Shown here piece after piece: positions 11,501 through 17,082 of a DNA stretch of 22,661 bases; within the stretch, counting starts at the first letter, position 1, and each line of letters starts with the position of its first letter. The DNA is taken from NCBI GenBank assembly GCA_000708835.1, contig DF237890.1:1-22661 (forward strand), read 5' to 3'. Position numbers and translations under genes: made by a program. Under the pieces are notes generated by a model, which was not told where the DNA came from, did no database searches, and saw nothing but the letters and a program-made list of their open reading frames with translations. The stretch is from Klebsormidium nitens. Lineage: Eukaryota > Streptophyta > Klebsormidiophyceae > Klebsormidiales > Klebsormidiaceae.

Positions 11501-14500
11501 ACGGGACCCATAAAGTGGTGAGGCGCAGGGCTTGCCTCTCCTGACAGCCTAAGTTCGGCATATCTAGAAGTGTAGGTGGCCACGGGTGGAAAGGTTCAGA
11601 GTTTTGAACCCGAGAAAGCGCCCACGTTGTAGAAGTGAAACACTGGCTACGTTCTATAGGCAGGGGGAGTAGTCATCTCGGGTGCTCCGGCAGTTTGCAA
11701 ACCGTTGACCGGATCTGCTTTGAAGCAAGCCAAGGTCGAAAGCTCTTTGTCTGTACAGACGGAGAAGGTTGCACCAAGGACTTGGAGTGCTTGCGTCTCG
11801 TTTGAGCGCTGCTTTCTACAGGCTAAAGTACCGGGTCAAAAGTGTCAGAGTGCTTTTAGCATCACTTTCTGAATGCTTAACGACCATCGTTCTTGTTTTG
11901 CCCGCAGTTCCGTGGAAAGGCGGTCTGCAAGTGGAACCGGAGTTTTCAACGGAGTGAGCTCCAAGTCATGGGCATTCCAAAGGGCCATCACCTTCGCGCA
12001 AAGGATTTTGAGAAGGGGTCATGGGACGGAAAGATGACTGCCGAAGAGATCACGAACGGGGCCGGCCTCTTAGACGCAGACGGCCGTAGTTTCTACAAAC
12101 TGCGCAAGACTCTCGTGTCGGCTGGGGAGAAGGAGAAAGCAGGAGTGGAGGGGAGTGACGCGAGCAGATGGGGAGATGACATCAGTGAGGGCGGCGTGGT
12201 TCTGGGCAAGAGGAGACAGAGCGGCTCGGCAGGAGAGTCGCACGACGATGAGGGGGGGAGGAAGATGAGCTTGAAGAAAGTCATGGAAGCATCGGACGCG
12301 TCGAAGAAGAAGCCGCGGGGCGGGGCCGCGAACAGCGCGCAGGAGGCAGCTTTGAAGAAACCTGCTCCAAAAGCTTCGGAAAGGAGGGTGTCTCGAGAGC
12401 TTTTGTGCATTGTCGGCGATGTTGATCTGGTTGCTAGGGAGGAAAGGCGGGCAACGAGAGCGAGAGCAAAAGATCCCCAACCCGCTGTCGGCACGGGGCG
12501 CAGGGGAACGGGGGGAAAGCGGAAGCTGGACAGAGCGGTCGAAGCGCCCAAGGAGAAGAAGGCGAGAAGTGCGGGGGATAATGAAGGCGACGAGCAGGCC
12601 AAAGGAGGAGCAGAGACACCAAACCGAGAAAGCGGTGCGCTGAAGCTGTTCACGGGGGGCATGACGGAGCTTGCGGCTCTCCTAGCGAACCTCGGCAACG
12701 AGGGCATCGGTCTCGGTCTCGATGCGCATGCCGTTCTGGCGGGTGCGGCGGATGTCGTCAGCGCGAGCGCGGCTGCTGACGTCAGCGGGAGCGCGGCACT
12801 AGCGCAGACCGTAGCACCACCGGCCGAGGCTGCGTCGCAAGGGGGGGCCGAACCGGGAACGACGGTGGTTGACTTGGATCAAGACGAGCCATCTTCAGAA
12901 GATGCGACCCCCAAGAAGAGACAACGGAGAAGCGCGCCAGCAGCGTACCCGCTCCTAAGCGATGGCGTGCAACTTTTGGATCGGTCGAGCAAGCGGGCGG
13001 CTGCAACCAAGGCCTGCCAGAAGATCAAGCAGAATCTGATCCGAGAGCGGATCCCGATAACCGACGACGGGGAGCAGGTGCCTCAGGAGAAGGCCGAGCC
13101 AGTCCCTCAGGCAGCGGCAAAAGCTCTGGCCGTCCCGAACCGGGAGACCGAACCCCACGGTTTAAAGGCGCCCCGCCCACCTACGGCGCCGCCAGCGGGG
13201 CTGTGCTGGCTCGGAAGTGGGCGGGTGGCCCCAACTGGGGGGTCGCTACCAGGGCAAATGCAGGCCCCCGCGAGTGCTCACCCTGCAACTTCGAGCATCG
13301 GGCACTGGGCACCTTTTAAACTTGGGGACCCAGTGGCCGATCAGTTTGCGTCGCAAATCCTAGCCACCAGCTTCCGAGCGTCCCGCAATGCCTCCAGGGA
13401 CCCATCGGACAGACTAATTATCTTCAGGACTGAGACAAGCCTCGTCGTCGGCGGCCGCGTGACTGCGGCAGGGGCTATACTCCTGGATCAATGGGGCTTG
13501 CAGCTGCATCGGATGGGTTTTCCTGGCGTCGTCGTGGATCGATCTGCAAAGACGGTGGTCAGTCTGCTCCCCGTTCCAGTGCCTTTTCCCGGAGCGCCCA
13601 TAGCCAGCGTATTCTCACCCGCAGTCCAAAAGGGTGCCACTGCGGAGCTCCAAGCCCGAGGGTCAGCCGCCCCTGCAACCGAAGTGCCGCCACTCATCCC
13701 GAGCCGACAAACGAGCGACCAAGAACCCGTTCTCGGCCCCGGGGCAATGCGGAATGGAGCTCCGAGCGTTCCGACATCAGTTGCGCAGCCTGTGACTGCC
13801 CAACCGCCTCCCCCGGAGCGCATCCCAACTCCAAGTCCGAGAGCGGGATCGATCCCCCCTGAGGAAGGGGTCGGTCCAAAGGGCAAGAGACAGAGCGCCG
13901 CGACAGTTGCGTGCCTGGCACTAGGGACTCCAAGGGAATGGAAGCGCCAGAGGCGGGCGGAGGAGGAGTGTAGCCCTGCCGCGGAGGGCTCCGAGGTGCG
14001 CTCAGAAGATCTGAGTGAGGCTGCCGAATTGGAGCGACACGAGGCAGAGGGGACCGGTGGCCCCGTCCCGTCGGATCCGGTCCTGGTGTCCCCCCCGCCT
14101 GCGGATTCGACGGAGCTGCCGGATTCGAAAGAGTCGCAGCTAGGGATGGGGCCGCTGGGAATCGAAGCCGTGCCGATTCCTCTGGAGGAGCCGCATGTGA
14201 GGCCCAAGAGAAATGCGCGCGTCGAGACCTCGAAATTGGCAGCCCCGCCGGCGGCAGCTCGGTACGCTGTCATACGTACGCGGCCCGCGAAAGGGGGCCC
14301 GTTCGCCACTGAGAAGATCATCGCGGCCCCGGACGCGGGGGTCCACGAATCCCTGGGTGAAAAGCAGTCAGGCCCGCCAGCCCAAGAACAGACTCGTCAA
14401 GGCGAAGTGGGGGATCCCCCAGAGACTGGCCCGCCGACGATGCCAGTGACGAAGCGAAAGGGTAGGCCGCCCAAGAAGAAGCTCGACGAGGCCGTGGCGG

Positions 14501-15913
14501 CGCCCGCCGCTGACGTCACCGGCGGCGCTGACGTCAGCAAGGGCCACTCCAGCGGCGCTGATGTCGGCAAGGGGGCCGCAACACCCGCTGCCCACACCCC
14601 CCAGAAGAAGAGGTCCCAAGGGGGCAAGCGGCCGCAGGAGAAGGCGGCGGGGGCGGCAGGCGCGGCGGCCGCTGACGTTGGGGTCACGCATGCTGACGTC
14701 AGCATGACGGAAGCAGCGGCTGTTGCAGCGCCCCTAGTGGTTCCGAAGGCGGCAAAAGGGGGCAAGGGGAGGGGTCTGCAGCAGCAGCAGGCGGGCCGGA
14801 GCATGAGCGCCGTTGCGGGGGGGGCAGCTCACAATGCCATCGTTCCCAGGGGGGCAGTTTCTGCGGTGGGAGAGGGGGGGGCGGCGAGCAACGGGGCTGC
14901 GAACGGGAAGAAGCTGGTAGTGGCAGGGGGCCGGCGCGTGGTGAACCTGCCAGCGTTTCTGCTGGACTCGTCGGATGAGGAGAGTGACGATGAAGAGGAA
15001 GAAGAGGAGGACCATGGGCCTCCGGAGGAAGTGAGTGGTCATACTACTGATTTGTAGGGTTTGCAAGTCCAGAATAAAGGTTTACAAGCCCGTATGAGGC
15101 TTTTCGCTGCGTTTCCCATCTACAATGGTCGGCCTGCTGGTAACACTCGCTGGATTCTGTCTGCAATGGCTAGTCTTTCGATACTCCGACTCGTTGATTG
15201 CTTCTGTGAAGAACAGGACGATTAGGAGACCGAAGACTAGTGCTAAGTAGAGGGCGCTAGAAACGGTGCCCCAATCTCCTTTCGTCAAGATTGACTCTCT
15301 CAGGCGAGTGTTGTCGTTTCGTGTGCAGCTGATGGCCATGTGCAAGCTCTTCGACGAAGTTCGCACCGATTACAAAAAGGTTAGTTCATCATTCTGCGAT
15401 GTCTGCTGGATTCCAATTTCATTATGCAGCGCCTTGTGGTCTTGCCTGCGGCACCTGAGTATCTCTTGACTTCTTCTGCAACTGCAAAAGTGATGACAGG
15501 CGCTGGACAACAAAGTGATCAAATGAAACAAACATTGATCAAATACTTTGCCATGAATATACAAAGTTTCTGGAAGGATTCTCCGCTCAAATCGGGATGC
15601 AAGCTCTTTGGGGAACGAAGGGTAATGAGAGTAGAAGCTGTCACATGTTGGACTTGTGCACGCCTCGTTTCTTGCAAATGGTTTGATGGATCTTTTTTCC
15701 GTGCCACGTCCAACTCTCTTTGATATTTCGTAACAGGTCCGCGAAGCCATCTTCTACCTGCACTACCTCAAGGGCGTGACGATGACCAAGGACCTGCTGG
15801 CCAGCTCGCAAGTGGACGTCCGAGTGCGCGCCCTCATGGCTCACGCCCATGCGGGCGTCCGCAACCAAGCCCAGAAGCTCGGGCAGCAGTGGGAGCCGTT
15901 GAGGAGAGCATGA
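102..15913 (+). CDS. Giant multi-PLATZ zinc protein with SR-like, AT-hook and TFIIS-N-like regions (13 exons in window)
   Basis: Proposed exons are 102-2548, 2922-4130, 4371-4592, 5064-5534, 5749-5997, 6385-7056, 7408-7632, 8319-9767, 10189-10410, 10939-11517, 11908-15030, 15329-15379 and 15737-15913 (TGA 15911-15913). Every internal junction is phase 0 with a GT donor and a pyrimidine-led CAG acceptor, so the frame runs through without a stop. Read from 102 this gives about 3,697 residues; read from the ATG at 218 (A at -3), about 3,659. The order is an SR-like N-terminal region, four PLATZ domains (each in two exons), an SH3/KOW-like segment, an AT-hook and acidic tail, and a TFIIS N-terminal-like domain. 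PLATZ proteins are zinc-dependent binders of AT-rich DNA, so a nuclear chromatin or transcription role is inferred. The alternative is several tandem single-PLATZ genes. Against that, no PLATZ C-half exon ends in a stop before its donor, and no 5' end is evident between copies. RNA data would decide. Confidence 0.6.
786..1010 (+). repeat. Imperfect in-frame tandem repeat, 138-nt period
   Basis: The block beginning GGAGAAGCTCAGACA at 786 recurs at 924, 138 nt (46 codons) later, and the match can be followed to about 1010 (the GGGGGCCGG(A/G)GGCAAGA segment). Both units encode (G)RSSDxxERxKSxTTxERxSDRAGGRxQE. It lies inside the SR-like exon, keeps the reading frame, and is very purine-rich on the + strand. 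Confidence 0.75.
2922..4130 (+). CDS. Exon: disordered linker plus N-half of PLATZ domain 1
   Basis: The exon starts after CATCTCTCTCAG (2910-2921) and ends at TTCGAC|GTGAGC (4130/4131), in phase 0 at both ends. The first ~345 residues are Pro/Ser/Ala/Glu-rich and look disordered. The last 58 residues (3957-4130) are the first zinc half of a PLATZ domain. LDLTALLKKGW is followed by CPAH, then CVDC, then CAAC, then HRGH, giving the family order C-x2-H, C-x2-C, C-x2-C, H-x2-H. Copy 1 has three more residues than the other copies. Reading on past the donor gives only nine codons before a stop, which supports the splice. The partner half is 4371-4592. Confidence 0.8.
4371..4592 (+). CDS. Exon: C-half of PLATZ domain 1
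   Basis: The acceptor CCCGTGCAG ends at 4370 and the donor is TGCAAG|GTGCGC at 4592/4593; both are phase 0. The 74 residues begin IKYKDREWLLVMDN and carry the pattern VSDLP...IWPRES, then CKAC and FCSLQCK. That matches the second zinc half of PLATZ proteins (C-x2-C ... FCSLxCK), where land-plant members read FCSLGCK. The distance CKAC to CSLQC is longer than in most land-plant members. With 3957-4130 it gives a complete four-pair zinc scaffold. Confidence 0.82.
5064..5534 (+). CDS. Exon: linker plus N-half of PLATZ domain 2
   Basis: A strong acceptor, TTTCGTTTGCAG, ends at 5063, and the donor is GTGAAT|GTAAGG at 5534/5535; both ends are phase 0. The exon begins with ATG (MATNPKALLT). It could in principle open a new gene, but the acceptor directly in front and the likeness of this start to ARTDPKSVRP and ARTNPHSVST in later exons argue for an internal exon. 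After an Ala/Glu-rich linker of about 102 residues, the last 55 residues (5370-5534) are DWLDTVLEKGW, CREH, CIDC, CAQC and HEGH, with all eight PLATZ zinc ligands of this half present. Confidence 0.82.
5749..5997 (+). CDS. Exon: C-half of PLATZ domain 2
   Basis: The acceptor TCTCCTGCAG ends at 5748 and the donor is TGCAAG|GTGCGC at 5997/5998; both are phase 0. The 83 residues hold YWLLMDGVHDLDVSNV, AVIWPRES, CFKCKGC and FCSVLCK, the same order as in copy 1. There is an extra Cys between the zinc pairs (ARGCVQ) and one more before them (CFKCKGC). It pairs with 5370-5534. Confidence 0.82.
6385..7056 (+). CDS. Exon: linker plus N-half of PLATZ domain 3 (one zinc Cys replaced)
   Basis: The acceptor GTCTTCTTCAG ends at 6384 and the donor is ATAGAG|GTAAGG at 7056/7057; both are phase 0. 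The exon opens VRAVPNMIRK, then runs through an Ala/Gly/Glu-rich linker with repeated ADGVEETADG-type peptides. The last 55 residues (6892-7056) read AWLEAVLEKGW, CDKH, CVDC, SAGC and HKEH. In the third pair the first Cys is Ser (TCC at 7009-7011), unlike the other three copies. A nearby Cys in LRGCE (6994-6996) might substitute. The flank YWGPAWLE closely matches HWGPDWLE of copy 4. Confidence 0.82.
7157..7278. repeat. Foldback inverted repeat in an intron
   Basis: The 27-nt arm at 7157-7183 is complementary to 7252-7278 at 23 of 27 positions, with an uninterrupted 11-bp core (ACTCCGTCCTT against AAGGACGGAGT). The 68-nt interior adds CTGTCA (7204-7209) against TGACAG (7244-7249), and the small hairpin ATCAG-AAG-CTGAT at 7210-7222. 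It lies wholly inside the intron splitting PLATZ domain 3. It could be a small foldback (MITE-like) insertion or a hairpin RNA precursor; the sequence alone does not say which. I did not see clear target-site duplications. Confidence 0.7.
7408..7632 (+). CDS. Exon: C-half of PLATZ domain 3
   Basis: The acceptor AGCTTTTCTGCAG ends at 7407 and the donor is TGCAAG|GTCTGT at 7632/7633; both are phase 0. The 75 residues read LRIRDGVWRLVDTGLGEMEVSDLP, GVPIWAV, CQGC and FCSLECK. The LRIR start resembles the LQIRR that follows the H-x2-H in land-plant PLATZ proteins. IWPR of the other copies is IWAV here. The donor is GTCTGT, while the other three copies use GTGCGY, so copy 3 is the most diverged at protein and splice level. 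Confidence 0.8.
8319..9767 (+). CDS. Exon: long linker plus N-half of PLATZ domain 4
   Basis: The acceptor CCTTTCCAACAG ends at 8318 and the donor is GTAGAG|GTACGG at 9767/9768; both are phase 0. It starts ARTDPKSVRP, similar to the starts of exons 5064 and 10939. About 428 residues of Ala/Gly/Glu/Asp-rich, repeat-prone linker follow, with EGxADGxEE-type peptides shared with the exon at 6385. The final 55 residues (9603-9767) are DWLETVFEKGW, CSTH, CLDC, CAGC and HQGH, all zinc ligands present. FCLDCAG is the form closest to the FCLDCSG of land-plant PLATZ proteins. Confidence 0.82.
10189..10410 (+). CDS. Exon: C-half of PLATZ domain 4
   Basis: The acceptor GATTGCGCAG ends at 10188 and the donor is TGCAAG|GTGCGT at 10410/10411; both are phase 0. 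The 74 residues read MRVQDQVWMLVDGTHDLDVSRI, PIWPRHFQ, CLCYGC and FCSVLCK. It is most like copy 2 in this half (DGxHDLDVS, FCSVLCK). The leading ATG follows an acceptor directly and is most simply an internal Met. Confidence 0.82.
10939..11517 (+). CDS. Exon: linker and first part of an SH3/KOW-like segment
   Basis: The acceptor TCTCCTTTCAG ends at 10938 and the donor is AAAGTG|GTGAGG at 11517/11518; both are phase 0. The exon starts ARTNPHSVST, the same opening seen after other PLATZ C-halves, but no fifth PLATZ domain follows. A charged linker holds a direct peptide repeat, GVEEPGT(E/A)R, at about 11160-11220. The end (PRGTIVLITVGPKR...GFHKKQGVVIEA...DGTHKV) has the alternating hydrophobic and Gly pattern of a small beta-barrel (SH3/KOW/Tudor-like). 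It seems to finish in the next exon with FRGKAVCKWNRSFQRSEL. The fold call is tentative. Confidence 0.7.
11908..15030 (+). CDS. Exon: 3.1-kb exon with basic patches, AT-hook and acidic tail
   Basis: The acceptor TTTTGCCCGCAG ends at 11907 and the donor is GAGGAA|GTGAGT at 15030/15031; both are phase 0, with 1,041 open codons. The start (FRGKAVCKWNRSF...SELQVMGIPKG...LRAKDFEKGSW) looks folded and completes the SH3/KOW-like segment. Basic, lysine-rich stretches such as SKKKPRGG (about 12300) and PKKRQRRSA (about 12912) could be nuclear localisation signals. A more hydrophobic island at 13303-13590 (HWAPFKLGDPVADQF...LIIFRTETSLVVGGRV) may be a small unknown domain in otherwise disordered sequence. 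A single AT-hook lies at 14452-14484, ADVS/ADVT repeats near 14505-14710, and an acidic run SSDEESDDEEEEEED at about 14968-15012. Confidence 0.78.
12777..14701 (+). repeat. Four TGACGTCA palindromes inside the coding exon
   Basis: TGACGTCA occurs at 12777-12784, 14511-14518, 14529-14536 and 14694-14701, each in the codon setting GC(T/C)GACGTCA that encodes Ala-Asp-Val-Ser/Thr. The octamer is the core bZIP/CRE palindrome, but here it is probably a by-product of ADV(S/T) peptide repeats. Confidence 0.6.
14452..14484 (+). other. AT-hook motif (KRKGRPPKKKL)
   Basis: The codons encode a GRP core flanked by Lys/Arg on both sides, the usual form of a minor-groove AT-rich DNA-binding hook. It fits a protein that also carries PLATZ domains, a family first described as AT-rich sequence binders. 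Only one hook was found. Confidence 0.7.
15055..15078 (+). terminator. Possible alternative 3' end: intronic stop plus AATAAA
   Basis: If the donor at 15031 is not used, the frame continues for only eight codons (VSGHTTDL) to TAG at 15055-15057, and AATAAA follows at 15073-15078. That would give an isoform, or true gene end, without the TFIIS-N-like domain. The GTGAGT donor is strong, so I take this as an alternative, not the main form. Confidence 0.3.
15329..15379 (+). CDS. Exon (51 nt): first helix of TFIIS-N-like domain
   Basis: This small exon lies between the acceptor TTTCGTGTGCAG (ends 15328) and the donor AAAAAG|GTTAGT (15379/15380), phase 0 on both sides. It encodes LMAMCKLFDEVRTDYKK, an amphipathic helix. 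It is required to link the acidic tail to the last exon in frame, although its phase also permits skipping. Confidence 0.6.
15737..15913 (+). CDS. Last exon: TFIIS N-terminal (TND/LW)-like helical domain
   Basis: The acceptor TTTCGTAACAG ends at 15736 and TGA is at 15911-15913. The 58 residues run YLHYLKGVTMTKDLLASSQVD, then VRVRALMAHAHAGVRNQAQKL, then GQQWEPL. This follows the TFIIS N-terminal pattern: helix with L..L, T.dlL..T.i...Vr.L..H....V...A..L...W..l. Domains of this type in TFIIS, IWS1, LEDGF and Mediator or PP1-regulatory proteins bind short disordered motifs of transcription elongation partners. This suggests the giant protein docks onto a transcription complex; the partner is unknown. 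Confidence 0.7.
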   Translation, partial: VREAIFYLHYLKGVTMTKDLLASSQVDVRVRALMAHAHAGVRNQAQKLGQQWEPLRRA

Positions 15914-15927
15914 CGTGTGCCACGTCA
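15911..15927 (+). repeat. Perfect 7-bp inverted repeat over the stop codon
   Basis: TGACGTG (15911-15917) and CACGTCA (15921-15927) are perfectly complementary around TGC, and the stop codon is the first three bases. Each arm carries an ACGT core. Right after it, TTGTAAGTAT (15929-15938) holds both a good donor (GTAAGTAT) and TGTAA, the green-algal polyadenylation signal. Either a 3'-UTR intron or a short 3' UTR is possible. Confidence 0.55.
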
Positions 15928-17065
15928 CTTGTAAGTATCCTGGGGCCTAGCCTAGCTGTATGTTTGATAAGCGGATGATTAAGTTGTGAGGTCGACAGTA
16001 GTTTACTGCTTTAGTAAGTTCAGACTGCAAGACGGTGCCTATATTTCAATAGGTTTGAGCTATAAGCTGCCGGACGCAAGTACAGCGAGGATATCCTTTT
16101 CGTCCCTCGATTTTTTTGCGCAATGTAAGATGATCAATCCAATCACCGAAGCGCACCGTCGTTATACATCTGTGACGGCCAGGCTGCTCGCGCAGTATGC
16201 ATGAGAAACTATCATTTGAATAGATCCAGATGGCCCGCGCCTTTATATAAAGACTGCGCGAAGAACTCTCGGTTCCATGCAATTTGTGTACACGCGTGTG
16301 GAATGCACCGCTACGTATATGGCTGCATATGCGCATAAACTGCGCGACGGCCAAAATTGTCGCACACATTGTGGGCAGTCAAGCGTGCAAATCTCCAAGG
16401 CCGCATGGCCCCATGGAGCAACGTACCTGCGGTGCGCTCATTTATAACATGCATAACGCAGGACGATGCTTCCATTGTTACGAACATCCATGTTCTTAGT
16501 GGCACATTGTAGGGAGCATTGCATGAGCTGAGCAGATGTCAACTTTAGGATCGAGGCGCAGACTACAAAATGCTACATACAACCCCTTTTGGGATTCGGC
16601 ACACTGAGAGATTTTGGCCTCAATCACAATGAGCTGAGGACAACGGAGGTTCCAGAATTGTTGTCGGGATACATCAAGTGAGTATGATGATATAGATGCC
16701 CAATCCAAGGTGCCGAAGTAGAGTGTTCCTGCACGAGGCGCAACCAATCAGAAGCTGAACGCTTGCTTCTGAACATTCCGCCTTTCATATGCGCTCATTA
16801 CGACGTCGTGACCTTGCAGGCAAACCAAAATCATGTCTATTTCCACTTGATAAGGTCAAGCAGAAATTGAAGAGACGATGCCACTCAACGACAGCTACAG
16901 CTTTCCCAGCGGATACTTGATGAAGCTTGCGGGATGCCTGAGCAACTTGCCGCTGACTCTAGTTAGCGTTAGGTTCTGCCGTTGTACTTACCGGCTTCAT
17001 TCCAGCGGCTAACGTGTCGCCAAAGAGCTCCCAGGCCTTGCGAGAGCCGTCGAACGGAAGCCGTA
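15914..17065. other. Intergenic region between convergent genes
   Basis: This lies between the stop of the giant gene and the preferred stop of RPC7, and holds both 3' ends. Its composition is less GC-rich than the exons. Open frames here are short and have no motif I recognise. It includes a palindromic TATA-like element at 16241 and alternating purine-pyrimidine tracts at 16285-16300 and about 16326-16339. At 16986-17065 the - strand is GC-rich and open (LPFDGSRKAWELFGDTL), ending in a GTAAGT donor. That could be RPC7 3' UTR or an unassigned exon. Confidence 0.5.
16241..16252. promoter_or_regulatory. Palindromic TATA-like element CTTTATATAAAG
   Basis: A perfect 12-bp palindrome that contains a TATA-box match on both strands, flanked by GCGC on both sides. 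On the + strand an ATG follows at 16277, opening a frame of about 56 codons with no recognisable content. No gene is assigned, so this is only a candidate promoter element. Confidence 0.25.
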
Positions 17066-17082
17066 CTAAAAAGTGGGCCCCT
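17066..17082 (-). CDS. RPC7 exon 8 (candidate 17-nt last exon)
   Basis: The acceptor CATGTGCAG is followed by AGGGGCCCACTTTTTAG. In the phase left by exon 7 this gives Glu-Gly-Pro-Thr-Phe-stop. The protein would end with an aromatic residue, as many family members do, and total 226 residues. It is a very short coding end and should be checked against transcripts. Confidence 0.5.

Larger units (their letters stand above)
2549..15736 (+). other. Introns of the giant gene
   Basis: The twelve introns are 2549-2921, 4131-4370, 4593-5063, 5535-5748, 5998-6384, 7057-7407, 7633-8318, 9768-10188, 10411-10938, 11518-11907, 15031-15328 and 15380-15736. All are phase 0, GT-AG and 214-686 nt long. Apart from the foldback at 7157-7278, an AATAAA at 15073 and a doubtful retroelement-like trace on the - strand near 10655-10873, I see nothing recognisable in them. 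The introns after PLATZ copies 1, 2 and 4 share the donor AAG|GTGCGY, consistent with common descent. Confidence 0.65.

Noticed and set aside
10939-11517. A fifth PLATZ domain
   Set aside because: The exon opens like the other cassette exons, but no C-x2-H/C-x2-C or FCSxxCK pattern follows.
110-15066. Many long open frames on the - strand across the giant gene (for example 1324-1959, 2945-3664, 8246-9031, 13488-14321)
   Set aside because: They mirror GC-rich, low-complexity coding exons, have no recognisable domains, and ignore the splice sites. The + strand has zinc motifs, matching phases and conserved domains.
16277-16444. Small + strand frame of about 56 codons just downstream of the TATA-like palindrome
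   Set aside because: No similarity or motif I recognise and no other gene signals; the distance to the TATA element alone is not enough.
16496-16747. - strand frame of 83 codons
   Set aside because: No recognisable domain, AT-richer composition than local exons, and no convincing splice partners.
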